Below, piece by piece: positions 15,472-24,710 of a stretch of 64,000 nucleotides of DNA. Both the position numbers and the translations under genes were made by a program. The stretch spans positions 186,001 to 250,000 of the forward strand of contig NZ_JODC01000011.1 in the NCBI RefSeq assembly GCF_000720765.1, given 5' to 3'. This DNA comes from Streptomyces sp. NRRL S-646. GTDB lineage: Bacteria; Actinomycetota; Actinomycetes; Streptomycetales; Streptomycetaceae. Under the pieces are notes generated by a model, which did no database searches, was not told the DNA's origin, and saw only the letters and a program-made list of their open reading frames with translations. Positions within the stretch are counted from its first letter, which is position 1, and each line of letters opens with the position of its first letter.

Positions 15472-16800
15472 GTGGCGGAAACGTGTGTGCCCATGACCGG
15501 CAGGCGACGCAAGCGCAGCACCTTCCTCCCCACCCGCACCCGGCCCTTCAGAGCCACCGCTCTCCCGGCGGGGGCGCTGGTCGTGTGCGCGTCGCTCGCC
15601 GCCGGATGCGGGGTCATCCCCGGTACCACGGGGGGTTCCGGGGATGACCCGATCACCGTCATGACCTGGGCCCCCTCGGACACCAGTGCGACCAACAAGC
15701 CCGGCATGCCCGCCTTCGCGCAGGCCTACGCCCGCTGGATCAACGCCCACGGCGGCATCAACGGCCGCAAGCTGAACGTCCTGACCTGCAACGAGCACAA
15801 CGACAGCGTGGCCGCCGCGAAGTGCGCCCGCCTCGCCGTCAAGGAGAACGTCGTCGCGGTCGTCGGCTCCTACAGCCAGTACGGCGACTCCTACCTCCCC
15901 GAGCTGGAGGGCTCCGGCATCCCCTACATCGGCGGCTACGGCGTCACGACCGCCGAGTTCACCAGCCCCATGTCCTACCCCGTCAACGGCGGCCAGCCCG
16001 CCCTGCTGGCCGGCCTGGGCAGGGAACTCGCCGGCAGCTGCGGCCCGGTGGCGCTCATACGGCCCGACAGCATCGCGGGCGACGAACTGCCCGCCATGCT
16101 CGACTCCGGCCTGAAGACGGGCGGGCACCGCCCCGCGATCGACCAGCGGGCGGCGGACGACACCACCGAGTACTCGGGGCCCTCGCAGCAGGCGCTGACG
16201 GCCACGACCGGCAGCCAGGCGAAGAAGGGGTGCGTGATCCCCGCGCTCGGGGACCGCACCGACACCTTCATGGACTCCTTCCGGCGCGACCGCGAGGACT
16301 TCCCGGCGGTGAAGACCGCCGCCACGCTCGACAGCGTCGACCAGACGGTGATCAACGAGTCCGGCGGGCAGTCGGGGCCGTACGAGGGGTCGTACGTCAC
16401 CGGCTGGTACCCGGTGTCGAGCGACCCGCGCTGGGGCGCCATGAAGAAGGTGATCCAGGAGCAGGCCTTCGGCGACAACCGTATCGACGCCTCGGACACC
16501 GGGGTGCAGACGACGTGGATCGCGTACACGGTGTTCAGGTCCGTCGTCACGTCGCTGGGCAGCGGCGACGTGTCCGCCGACACGGTGCGCAAGGCCCTCG
16601 ACGACGGGCTGAAGGTCGACACGGGCGGACTGACGCCGACGCTGCAGTGGTCCGCCGAGAGCCCGCTGGCCGCCATCGGCTTCTCCCGCCTGGTCAACGC
16701 CGACGTGACGCTCCAGGTCGTGCGTCAGGGCCAACTCGTGGCGGCGAACAAGGGGTTCGTGGACGTGACGAAGACGCTTCAGAGCGCGGACGTGAACTGA
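15472..16800 (+). CDS. Periplasmic-binding-protein type 1 lipoprotein (branched-chain amino acid receptor-like)
   Basis: 442 aa from GTG 15472, or 435 aa from ATG 15493; neither has a strong ribosome-binding site. A basic N-terminus, hydrophobic stretch and lipobox LAAGC (Cys near residue 46) mark a lipoprotein anchored outside the membrane. The rest fits the Leu/Ile/Val-binding Peripla_BP_6 fold (INAHGGINGRKLNV, VVAVVGSYSQYGDSYLPELE). No permease or ATPase gene is adjacent, so it is an orphan receptor. It is convergent with the repeat-rich membrane protein. Confidence 0.85.
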   Translation: MAETCVPMTGRRRKRSTFLPTRTRPFRATALPAGALVVCASLAAGCGVIPGTTGGSGDDPITVMTWAPSDTSATNKPGMPAFAQAYARWINAHGGINGRKLNVLTCNEHNDSVAAAKCARLAVKENVVAVVGSYSQYGDSYLPELEGSGIPYIGGYGVTTAEFTSPMSYPVNGGQPALLAGLGRELAGSCGPVALIRPDSIAGDELPAMLDSGLKTGGHRPAIDQRAADDTTEYSGPSQQALTATTGSQAKKGCVIPALGDRTDTFMDSFRRDREDFPAVKTAATLDSVDQTVINESGGQSGPYEGSYVTGWYPVSSDPRWGAMKKVIQEQAFGDNRIDASDTGVQTTWIAYTVFRSVVTSLGSGDVSADTVRKALDDGLKVDTGGLTPTLQWSAESPLAAIGFSRLVNADVTLQVVRQGQLVAANKGFVDVTKTLQSADVN

Positions 16801-16822
16801 GGCTCACGTCCGCGCGTGCACG

Positions 16823-18694
16823 TCACAGCTGGACCGGCTGGCGCTGGGTCAGGCCGTAGGTCTTCGCGATGGCGTTCCACAGCTGGGCCGCCTTGACCTT
16901 CTGCTGGCTGGCGGTGCCGCTCTCGCGGTTGCCGGCCGCGGTCTGGCCGGTGGGGCGGGCCTGGCCCTTCTTGCAGCCCTTCTTGCCGCCGACCTGGTCG
17001 GCCCAGGCCGCGTAGTGGTTGTCGGCCGCCGCGGACGCCTGCCAGGCCCTGGTGAGTGCGGCGGTGAGCGCGGCGTGGTTCGGGAGCTTGTCGACGGACA
17101 GGCCGGACAGCCGGGTGACCAGCTCGGTGCGCTGCTTGGCCGCGTCGCGCAGGTCGGAGGCGGCCTGGCCGAGGTCCTTGCACCCCTTCACACCGGCCAC
17201 CGCCCGGATCACCGAGGCCCGGCTGTCACCGCTGTCGGCGAGCAGCTTGTCCAGGGCGACGGCCTGCTGTTTCGCCGGATCGCCGGCCGACGAGGCGGAG
17301 CCGTCGGTCGCCGGGGCCGTGGCGGAGACGGGCTGGTTCTTGTCCTTGCTGTCGCCGCCCCCACTGTTGAGCAGCGCGCCGGCGCCGATGCCGAGCACCA
17401 CGATGCCGACACCGATCGCGGCGATGAGCGGCACCCGCGAACGGCTCCGGCCGCCGCTGCCGCTCCGGCTGTCGTCGCCCGGCGGGGAGTACGCGGCCTG
17501 TGGGGAGTACGCGGCCTGCGGGGGCGGCTGCTGGAAACGCGGCATCTGCTGCGTGGCCTGAGCGGGGCTCTCGCCGCCCGGCCCGCTGCGGAACAGGCTG
17601 TCGAACTCGGCGGGCGGCTGCCGGTCCCCGCCCTGCGGCATGCCGTACGGCGCCTGCCCGGCCACGGGCGGTATGTACTGGGTGGCCTCGGAGTCGGGCC
17701 CGGCCGCCTGCGGCGCACGCCCCAGGAACTGCGTCGCCTCCGAGACCGATCCGCCCCCACTCACCTCGGGCGGCAGCGCCCCCGGCGCAACGGGCGGAAT
17801 GTACTGCGTCGCCCCTTCCGTATTGGAAACAGCAGCGACGGGCGGTATGTACTGGGTCGCTCCCTCGTCGACAGCGGGTGGAAGAGGAGCGGCACCGAGG
17901 CCGCCGGGGACGGCGGAAGAGCCGTAGCCGCCCGCGGCGGCGGGAGGCAGCGGCGCGGCCGGGCCACCCTGCGACGCAGCCCCCGAAGCCGAGGCACCGT
18001 ATGCGTCCGCACCCTGCGCGGCAGCAGAGCCGTAGCCGCCGGGGGCGGCGGGTGGGAGCGGCGCGGCCGATCCTCCCTGCCCGGCGGGCGGCAGGGCCGC
18101 GCCAGGGGTGGAAGCGCCGTACGTGTCGGCGGGCGGCAGGGGCGCGTTCGCCGGGGGCTGCGACGTGGCGGGCTGCCCGCCGTACGACGGGGCCGGGGGG
18201 CCCTCAGGGGGCAGTGCTCCGGACGTGGGCGCACCCCACTGGTCGGGGGGCGGCGACTGCTGCTGGTCGGGTGCTCCCCATCCCTGGGCCGGCGGCGTCG
18301 GCCAGCCCTGGCCCGGCGGCGGGGCCGGGCTGTGCTGCTGCTCGGGGCCCCACGGTGTGCCCCAGGCCTGACCGCCGGGCGGGGCCGCGCCCGGGGCCGC
18401 CTGCTGGCCGCCGTACGGGCCGCTCTGCTGGCCGCCGTAGGGGCCCGGCTGCTGACCGCCGTACGAGCCCGTCTGGCCGTTGTACTGGCCGGGCTGCGGG
18501 CCGTTGTACGGAGCGGACTGCTGCCCGGCGGAGTTACCGGGAGGCGGTCCGGCGTAGGGGCCGGACTGCGGGCCGTTCTGGCTCTGTGCGCCCAGCATGC
18601 CCGGCAGCAGGGGCTCGCCGCCGTCGGAGGGCAGCACGATGCCTTCGCGCGCTTCGCGCGGCGAGGGCTCCTCGCCCTGTCCACTCTGCGTCAC
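16823..18694 (-). CDS. Large Pro/Gln/Gly/Tyr-rich single-pass membrane protein with ATQYIPPV repeats
   Basis: 623 aa. Residues 1-about 410 are low-complexity and presumably cytoplasmic: YGGQQ(P/S)GPYGGQQ repeats, long Pro/Ala stretches, then at least three ATQYIPPV copies plus related EATQFLG and QATQQMPRF. One membrane helix (about 425-450, LIAAIGVGIVVLGIGAGALL) is followed by an extracytoplasmic domain of about 170 residues containing KGCKDLGQAASDLRDAAKQR. There is no kinase domain. The GTG at 18694 has AGGAG upstream. The T-Q-(Y/F)-(I/L) repeats look like phosphothreonine/FHA ligand sites, which is inference. Confidence 0.8.
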   Translation of the reverse strand: MTQSGQGEEPSPREAREGIVLPSDGGEPLLPGMLGAQSQNGPQSGPYAGPPPGNSAGQQSAPYNGPQPGQYNGQTGSYGGQQPGPYGGQQSGPYGGQQAAPGAAPPGGQAWGTPWGPEQQHSPAPPPGQGWPTPPAQGWGAPDQQQSPPPDQWGAPTSGALPPEGPPAPSYGGQPATSQPPANAPLPPADTYGASTPGAALPPAGQGGSAAPLPPAAPGGYGSAAAQGADAYGASASGAASQGGPAAPLPPAAAGGYGSSAVPGGLGAAPLPPAVDEGATQYIPPVAAVSNTEGATQYIPPVAPGALPPEVSGGGSVSEATQFLGRAPQAAGPDSEATQYIPPVAGQAPYGMPQGGDRQPPAEFDSLFRSGPGGESPAQATQQMPRFQQPPPQAAYSPQAAYSPPGDDSRSGSGGRSRSRVPLIAAIGVGIVVLGIGAGALLNSGGGDSKDKNQPVSATAPATDGSASSAGDPAKQQAVALDKLLADSGDSRASVIRAVAGVKGCKDLGQAASDLRDAAKQRTELVTRLSGLSVDKLPNHAALTAALTRAWQASAAADNHYAAWADQVGGKKGCKKGQARPTGQTAAGNRESGTASQQKVKAAQLWNAIAKTYGLTQRQPVQL

Positions 18695-18883
18695 CGGGAC
18701 TCCTACGAATGGGGGACCTTCGGAATCGTCGGCTCACGCTACCGGGTCCCCCGAGCCGGGTGCCACGCAGCTCAGGGCGCAACCTCCTTCCCTGTGACAG
18801 CAGTAACAAAACCGCTCTACAGACCGCTGTATCTGTCACCCAATTCGACCGCCCCGCCCGGCCACCGGCCGTTTCCCGCAGGT

Positions 18884-20269
18884 TCACGCAGCCGCCTGCA
18901 AGTCGAGCCGCGCCCCGAACTCACGCACCACCGGCTCGTCCCGGTACGGGTCCAGCCGCTGCTGGAAGTCCTCCAGGTACTCGGCGCCCCGGTTGGAGCG
19001 CAGGGACTCCAGGAGCTCCACGGCCTTCAGCCCCGTGTTGCAGGCCTGCTCGATCTCACGCTGCTGCACCTGCGCGGTGGCCAGCAGCACGTAGCCGATG
19101 GCCCGCCTGCGCGCCTTGGTCTCGGGGAGCCCGGACAGGGACTCCTGCGCGCGCCGCGCCGCCGCCTCGGCCTGCCCGAGGTCGCGGTGGCAGTGCGCCA
19201 ACTCGTCGGCCAGATACGCCTCGTCGAAGTGCGTGATCCACGCCGGGTCGTCCCCGGAGGCGGAATCGGCGGACTCCAGCGCCGAGACCGCCCGCCCGGA
19301 AGCCACCTGGGCCGCCCGCACATCGCCCATCAACGCGTGCCCGCGCGCCTCCGCCGCGTAGAACATCGCCTCCGCGCGCGGTGTCACGCGCCCACGCGCC
19401 CCCTCCTGCGCCGCCCGCGCCAACTGCGCGATCTCACGCGGGTTTCCGAGCTGCGCGGCGAGATGGCTCATGGAGGCGGCGAGGACGTACCCGCCGTAGC
19501 CGCGGTCCCCGGCGGCCTGCGCGAGCCGTAGCGCCTGGATGTAGTACCGCTGGGCCAGGCCCGGTTGGCCGGTGTCGACGGCCATGTAGCCCGCGAGCTC
19601 GGTCAGTCGGGCCACCGCGGCGAACAGGTCACGGCCGACGGCCTCCCGGTACGACCCCGCCAGCAGCCCCGAGACGACGCTGTTGAGGTAGTGCACGACG
19701 ACCGGCCGCACATGCCCGCTGCCGTACTGATGGTCCAGATCCACCAGCGCCTGCGTCATGGCGCGCACGGCCGCCACGTCGGACTGCCCCACCCGCGGTC
19801 CCGCCGAGCGCGACACCTGCGAGTCGGGCGAGGAGATCAGCCAGTCCCGGCTCGGCTCGACCAGCGCGGACGCGGCGACGGACGAGCCGGACAGGAAGTC
19901 CCGGCGCCCCACGTCACTGCGCCACAGCTCGCAGACCTGCTCGATGGCCCCCAGTACCGTCGGCGAGAACTGGAGACCGACACCCGAGGCGAGGTTCTTG
20001 CCGTTGGCCATGCCGATCTCGTCGATCGTGACCGTGCGGCCGAGCTTGCGGCCCAGCGCCTCCGCGATGATCGCCGGGGCGCGCCCGCGCGGCTGCTGCC
20101 CGCGCAGCCAACGGGCCACGGACGTCTTGTCGTAGCGCAGGTCGAGGCCGTGCTCGGCGCCGCACATGTTGACCCGACGGGCGAGCCCGGCGTTCGAGCA
20201 CCCCGCCTCCTGGATGAGCGCCTGCAACCGTTCGTTCGGCTGTCGCGCGACGAGAGGCCTTGCGGCCAT
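18884..20269 (-). CDS. HTH-domain regulator with a C-terminal TPR-like repeat region (NsdA-like architecture)
   Basis: 461 aa. N-terminal helix-turn-helix (about residues 12-75) contains NERLQALIQEAGCSNAGLARRVN and YDKTSVARWLRGQQPRGRAP. From about residue 170 onward the protein is alpha-helical with TPR-like repeats such as GLAQRYYIQALRLAQAAG and AYLADELAHCHRDLGQAEAA. This layout is shared by Streptomyces NsdA-type regulators and their paralogues, some of which repress antibiotic production. Which paralogue this is cannot be told. It is transcribed toward the repeat-rich membrane-protein gene, 189 bases away. Confidence 0.82.
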   Translation of the reverse strand: MAARPLVARQPNERLQALIQEAGCSNAGLARRVNMCGAEHGLDLRYDKTSVARWLRGQQPRGRAPAIIAEALGRKLGRTVTIDEIGMANGKNLASGVGLQFSPTVLGAIEQVCELWRSDVGRRDFLSGSSVAASALVEPSRDWLISSPDSQVSRSAGPRVGQSDVAAVRAMTQALVDLDHQYGSGHVRPVVVHYLNSVVSGLLAGSYREAVGRDLFAAVARLTELAGYMAVDTGQPGLAQRYYIQALRLAQAAGDRGYGGYVLAASMSHLAAQLGNPREIAQLARAAQEGARGRVTPRAEAMFYAAEARGHALMGDVRAAQVASGRAVSALESADSASGDDPAWITHFDEAYLADELAHCHRDLGQAEAAARRAQESLSGLPETKARRRAIGYVLLATAQVQQREIEQACNTGLKAVELLESLRSNRGAEYLEDFQQRLDPYRDEPVVREFGARLDLQAAA

Positions 20270-20535
20270 GACGTACCCCCTGGGAACAATTCCCTGAAGC
20301 GAAAAGATCCGGCCGTGAAGATCAATGCCCCGCCGACAGACCTAAAATGCGAGGCTTGCGCGGATTGCCGGGGTAAAGGCGGAAGCCGACCCCACGGGTG
20401 GCTACCCAGCTCACGCCGAGGTTCCTCCCGCGCGCCCCCACACGTGCATCCATGCGCCCCAGATACGGAATCAATGCTCCTCCCCCGCGCGCGCTACCCC
20501 CGTAACTCCAGGTAGGTACGGGAGTTGAGTTCACC

Positions 20536-21189
20536 GTGGAAGAGACGATCGCCGGCCCCGAAGCCGCTCAGATTCCGAAGCAGCGTGGGGAATCGCTGCA
20601 GGAGACCGCCGTACGCTACGCCGAGGAGCGCCACTGGGACGTCTTCCCCGGCACCTGGCTGGAAGCCGTCGACGGGGTGTGGCACTGCTCCTGCGGCGAC
20701 CCCGCGTGCGCCGCGCGCGGCGCACATCCGGCGGGCGACGACTGGGAGGCGCTGGCGACGGGCAGTGCGACCGTCGCCCGCCGAATGTGGCAGAAGCATC
20801 CGACGGCGTCGATCCTGCTGCCGACGGGGCGTACGTTCGACGCGATCGAGGTCGCCGAGACCGCGGGGTTCCTCGCGCTGGCGCGCATGGAGCGCATGGA
20901 GTTGACGCTCGGTCCTGTGACGTTGACGCCGGATCGTCGGATGCACTTCTTCGTGCTGCCCGGTGCGGCGGTGAAGATGCCCGAGCTGGTGCGGAAGTTG
21001 GGCTGGTCGCCCTCTTCGCTGGATCTCGTCGCGCTCGGGGAGGGCGCGTATGTGGCTGCGCCGCCTACGCGGTACGGGGCCCGTGGTGCCGTTCAGTGGG
21101 CCTGTCGGCCCACGCCCGCCAATCGGTGGCTGCCGGATGCGGAGGAACTGATTTCGCCGCTCGCCTATGCGTGTGGGCGGGATCGGTAA
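20536..21189 (+). CDS. Bifunctional DNA primase/polymerase N-terminal-domain protein (prim-pol-like)
   Basis: 217-aa stand-alone protein resembling the prim-pol N-terminal domain found in plasmid and phage replication proteins and in several Streptomyces core genes. Recognisable segments are AVRYAEERHWDVFPGTW, a CSCGDPACAARGAHPAG cysteine/histidine cluster and a terminal PPTRYGARGAVQWACRP block. The acidic catalytic triad of true prim-pol is not obvious, and this class is often of unknown activity. GTG 20536 has GGGAG upstream. Monocistronic; function unproven. Confidence 0.75.
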   Translation: MEETIAGPEAAQIPKQRGESLQETAVRYAEERHWDVFPGTWLEAVDGVWHCSCGDPACAARGAHPAGDDWEALATGSATVARRMWQKHPTASILLPTGRTFDAIEVAETAGFLALARMERMELTLGPVTLTPDRRMHFFVLPGAAVKMPELVRKLGWSPSSLDLVALGEGAYVAAPPTRYGARGAVQWACRPTPANRWLPDAEELISPLAYACGRDR

Positions 21190-21194
21190 TTTCG

Positions 21195-21285
21195 CGACTG
21201 CGGGTTCGTTGTGGTTGCTCGCGCCCACGCGGCGGAGCCGCATATCAGCAGCAGTCCCGCGCCCCTACGGGGCGCCACCCCACCG
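21195..21285. repeat. Dispersed repeat, copy 5 (reverse orientation)
   Basis: Contains GGTTGCTCGCGCCCACGCGG, GCGGAGCCGC and CCCGCGCCCCTACGGGGCGC, the reverse complement of the arrangement at 2072 and 23713. It fills the gap between the prim-pol gene and the ABC ATPase gene. Confidence 0.7.
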
Positions 21286-21297
21286 TAGGGTTCTTGC

Positions 21298-22089
21298 ATG
21301 ACGTCGGAAGCAGTGGTGGGCACAGCCGCCGTACGTGTGCAGGGACTGTGGAAACGATTCGGGCAGCAGGTTGCCGTTGCCGGGATTGATCTGGAGTTGC
21401 CCGCGGGGAAGTTCATCGGGCTCGTCGGGCCGAACGGGGCCGGGAAGACCACCACTCTGTCCATGGTGACCGGGCTGCTGCGGCCCGATCAGGGGAGTGT
21501 CGAGGTCGTCGGGCACGACGTGTGGCGGGACCCGGTGGCGGTGAAGGCCCGGATCGGGGTGCTGCCGGAGGGGCTGCGGCTCTTCGAGCGGCTGTCGGGG
21601 CGTGAACTGCTCGCGTACATCGGGCGGTTGCGCGGACTGCCCGGAGCCGAGGTCGACAAGCGGGCCACGCAGCTTCTCGATGTACTCGACCTGGCCGGCG
21701 CCCAGCACAAGCTCGTCGTCGACTATTCGACCGGCATGCGCAAGAAGATCGGCCTCGCGGCCGCGCTGCTCCACAACCCCGAAGTGCTCTTCCTCGACGA
21801 GCCGTTCGAAGGCGTCGACCCGGTGTCCGCCCAGACCATCCGCGGGGTCCTGGAGCGGTACACGGCGTCGGGCGCCACCGTCGTCTTCTCCTCCCATGTC
21901 ATGGAGCTCGTCGAGTCCCTGTGCGACTGGGTGGCCGTGATGGCCGCCGGTCGTATCCGCGCCCACGGCACGCTCGCCGAGGTGCGCGGGGAGGCGGCCT
22001 CCCTGCAGCAGGCGTTCCTCGAACTCGTCGGCGCGGGCGGCCGCGACACCGGGTCGCACCTGGACTGGCTGGGCGGCGGCGCACGATGA
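21298..22089 (+). CDS. ABC transporter ATP-binding protein
   Basis: 263-aa nucleotide-binding domain with Walker A GPNGAGKTT, signature region YSTGMRKKIGLAAALLHNPE, Walker B VLFLDEPFEGVD and H-loop SSH. The sequence GLLRPDQGSVEVVGHDVW is typical of ABC-2-type exporters. Its TGA overlaps the ATG of the permease gene (ATGA). It powers the adjacent integral membrane protein; the substrate is unknown. Confidence 0.93.
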   Translation: MTSEAVVGTAAVRVQGLWKRFGQQVAVAGIDLELPAGKFIGLVGPNGAGKTTTLSMVTGLLRPDQGSVEVVGHDVWRDPVAVKARIGVLPEGLRLFERLSGRELLAYIGRLRGLPGAEVDKRATQLLDVLDLAGAQHKLVVDYSTGMRKKIGLAAALLHNPEVLFLDEPFEGVDPVSAQTIRGVLERYTASGATVVFSSHVMELVESLCDWVAVMAAGRIRAHGTLAEVRGEAASLQQAFLELVGAGGRDTGSHLDWLGGGAR

Positions 22090-23681
22090 CGGGCGAAGCC
22101 AACCTCACTCCCGTCTTCGTACGGCTGAAGCTGTCCCTGCTGCGCAACGGGCTCAGGCAGTCCGCCGGGCGGCGGGCCGCCTATGTCGTCTCGGCCGTCG
22201 TCGTGGTGCTGTTCGGGGCGCTGCAGCTGCTCGGCCTGATCGCGCTGCACGGGAACACGCACGCCCTGCCCGTGGGCGCGCTGCTGGTGGCCGTACTGGC
22301 GCTGGGCTGGGCGGTGATGCCGCTGTTCTTTCCGAGCGGTGACGAGACGCTCGACCCGACGCGGCTGGTGATGCTGCCGCTGCGGCCCCGGCCGCTGGTG
22401 CGGGCGCTGCTCGCGGCCTCGCTGGTGGGCATCGGGCCGCTGTTCACGCTGCTTCTGCTGACCGGGGCGGTGATCGCGGTCGCGCACGGCGGGGCGGCCT
22501 ACGCCGTCGGCGTCTTCGCCGTCGCCCTCGGGCTGCTGGTGTGCGTGGCCCTGGCGCGGGCCGTCGCCGCCGCCAACCTCCGCCTGCTGACCAGCCGCAA
22601 GGGCCGCGACCTGGCGGTGCTGAGCGGCCTGGTCATCGCGATCGGCGCGCAGCTGGTCAACTTCGGGGCGCAGCACCTGGGTTCCTCCGGGCTCTCGCAA
22701 CTCGACCCGGTGGCGGACGTCCTGAAGTGGGTGCCGCCCGCGTCGGCCATCGGCGCGGTGGACTCGGCAAGCGACGGCTCGTACGGCGTCGCCGCCCTCC
22801 AACTCGCCCTGACAGTAGGCGCGTTGATGCTGCTGCTCGCCGTGTGGTCCCGCCATCTGACCCGGCTGATGACCTCGCCCGACGGCTCCACCCTCCAGGC
22901 CGCCGAACCCGCCGCCCGCGAACGGACCACCGGCGGCCTCGCCCGCCTGCTGCCCGCCGGACGCACCGGCACCGTCATGGAACGCAGCCTGCGCTACATC
23001 TGGCGCGACCCCAAGACCAAGGCGGCCTGGGTGACCTCGCTCGCCATCGGCCTGATCGTGCCCGTGTTCAACGCCCTTCAGGGCACCGGCTCGATCTACT
23101 TCGCGTGCTTCGCCGCGGGGATGCTCGGCATCCAGATGTACAACCAGTTCGGGCAGGACACCTCCGCGTTCTGGATGGTCGCCACGACCATCTCCTCCAC
23201 GCACGACGCCTACGTCGAGCTGCGCGGGCGGGCCCTCACCCTGCTGGTGATCACCCTCCCGTACGCCACCCTCGTGACCGTCCTGACCACCGCGATGCTC
23301 GGCGACTGGCCCCGCCTGCCCGAGGTACTCGGCCTGTCCTTCGCGCTGCTCGGCGCGATGCTGGCGACCGGCGCATGGACGTCCGCCCGTTTCCCGTACT
23401 CCATCCCCCAGGAGGGCTACAAGAACGTGGCCCCCGGCCAGGCCGGCCTCGCCTGGATCTCCATCTTCGGCGGCATGGTCTCGGCGGCCCTGCTCTCCGC
23501 GCCCGTCATCGTGGCCACGATCTGGGTGAACGTGGCCAAGGACGGCGACGACTGGGGCTGGCTCCTGCTCCCGGTGGGCGCGGCATACGCCGCCACGATC
23601 ACCTGGTCAGGCCTACGCCTGGCGGCCCCACGCACGGCGGCCCGCCTGCCGGAGATCCTTACGGCGGTGAGCAAGGGCTGA
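22086..23681 (+). CDS. ABC exporter permease
   Basis: 531-aa polytopic protein with about twelve hydrophobic segments; the first is AAYVVSAVVVVLFGALQLLG near residue 38. Coupled by a 4-base overlap to the ATPase gene, it forms the membrane half of a two-component exporter. The central loop holds TVMERSLRYIWRDPKTKAAW, a conserved cytoplasmic stretch seen in actinobacterial ABC-2 permeases. No adjacent regulator or biosynthetic genes hint at the cargo. Confidence 0.88.
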   Translation: MTGEANLTPVFVRLKLSLLRNGLRQSAGRRAAYVVSAVVVVLFGALQLLGLIALHGNTHALPVGALLVAVLALGWAVMPLFFPSGDETLDPTRLVMLPLRPRPLVRALLAASLVGIGPLFTLLLLTGAVIAVAHGGAAYAVGVFAVALGLLVCVALARAVAAANLRLLTSRKGRDLAVLSGLVIAIGAQLVNFGAQHLGSSGLSQLDPVADVLKWVPPASAIGAVDSASDGSYGVAALQLALTVGALMLLLAVWSRHLTRLMTSPDGSTLQAAEPAARERTTGGLARLLPAGRTGTVMERSLRYIWRDPKTKAAWVTSLAIGLIVPVFNALQGTGSIYFACFAAGMLGIQMYNQFGQDTSAFWMVATTISSTHDAYVELRGRALTLLVITLPYATLVTVLTTAMLGDWPRLPEVLGLSFALLGAMLATGAWTSARFPYSIPQEGYKNVAPGQAGLAWISIFGGMVSAALLSAPVIVATIWVNVAKDGDDWGWLLLPVGAAYAATITWSGLRLAAPRTAARLPEILTAVSKG

Positions 23682-23712
23682 CGGCACCTTCCTCGCCCGG
23701 GGGGCACTGCAA

Positions 23713-23815
23713 CGCGCCCCAAAGGGGCGCGGGGCTGTGTCGATTTGCGGCTCCGCCGCGTGGGCGCGACAAGCCACAGACAACCTGCACACGCCAACGA
23801 ACAAGGACCCCCGAG
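23713..23815. repeat. Dispersed repeat, copy 6
   Basis: GCGCCCCAAAGGGGCGCGGGG hairpin core (shown in part), GCGGCTCCGCCGC and GTGGGCGCGACAAGCCAC, followed by AACAAGGACCCCCGAGC. It lies between convergent genes (ABC permease and alpha/beta hydrolase) and probably serves as a bidirectional terminator. Confidence 0.72.
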
Positions 23816-23837
23816 CTATTAGGCCCCCCGCCCAGCC

Positions 23838-24710
23838 TCACGCAGTGAGTACGGCATCCAGGAACGGCTCGATCGCCGCCCGCCAAGCCGCCGGCTGGTC
23901 GTAATGCACCAGATGACCGGCGTCAGCCACCTCCGCATACTCGCCGAGAGGCAACACCCGCACCATCTCCTGCGCCTCGGCCCGCCCCAGCTCCCCGTCG
24001 AGCCCGCGCACGACCAGCGCCGGGCACTGCACAGCGGCAAGTTCCTCCCAGTGCGCGTCGTACACCCAGGTCTCACGGGAGCGGAGCATCTGCTCGTAGT
24101 CGAAGACGGGGCGCCAGCCGTCGGGCGACTCGTGCATCACCTCGGCGTAGAACTCCCCCCGCGCCGGGTTCGGCCGCTCCACCCACGGATCGTCCTCACC
24201 GAACCACTTGCGAACATCGGCAAGCGTGGCAAAGGGAACCGGCCAGGCCTTGAACCAGTCCGCCCACTCACGCTGCGAGGCGGCACCCAGCGCGGAGGCC
24301 CGCATATCGCAGATGATCAGCCCCCGCACCAGATCGGGGCGCTTCGCGGCGAGCTGCCAGGCCGTCAGCGCGCCCATGGCGTGGCCGATGAGAACGGCCG
24401 GGGCGAGGCCGAGCTGCTCGAGCGCGGCCTCGGCGTCCTCGACGTAGGCCTCGCGGGTGAAGGAGGCCTGCGGGGGCTTGCCGCTCTGGCCGTGGCCGCG
24501 CTGGTCGAGCGCGACGGCGCGGTGCCGCCCGGAGAGCCAGCGGGCGGTGGACGCCCAGTGCGAGGCCCGGCCCATCAGGCCGTGCAGTAACAGCACACCG
24601 GGGGTGTCCTCGGGTGCGGGCTGCGCCGGGTCGGTCTTGGGAGGGTCGCCGAACTCCCAGGCCGCGAGGCGTACGCCGCCCGCCCCGGTCACGTCGATGC
24701 GTCGCGCCAT
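23838..24710 (-). CDS. Alpha/beta hydrolase
   Basis: 290-aa alpha/beta-fold protein. The oxyanion region reads LLLHGLMGRASHW, the nucleophile elbow is GHAMGA (Ala replaces the usual catalytic Ser/Asp position: G-H-A-M-G), and the C-terminal His appears in DAGHLVHYDQP. The GHAMG elbow is unusual, since G-x-S-x-G is expected; either catalysis is lost or the fold is used differently. Length is normal. A long upstream region (24711-25265) carries palindromes that may regulate it. Confidence 0.85.
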   Translation of the reverse strand: MARRIDVTGAGGVRLAAWEFGDPPKTDPAQPAPEDTPGVLLLHGLMGRASHWASTARWLSGRHRAVALDQRGHGQSGKPPQASFTREAYVEDAEAALEQLGLAPAVLIGHAMGALTAWQLAAKRPDLVRGLIICDMRASALGAASQREWADWFKAWPVPFATLADVRKWFGEDDPWVERPNPARGEFYAEVMHESPDGWRPVFDYEQMLRSRETWVYDAHWEELAAVQCPALVVRGLDGELGRAEAQEMVRVLPLGEYAEVADAGHLVHYDQPAAWRAAIEPFLDAVLTA

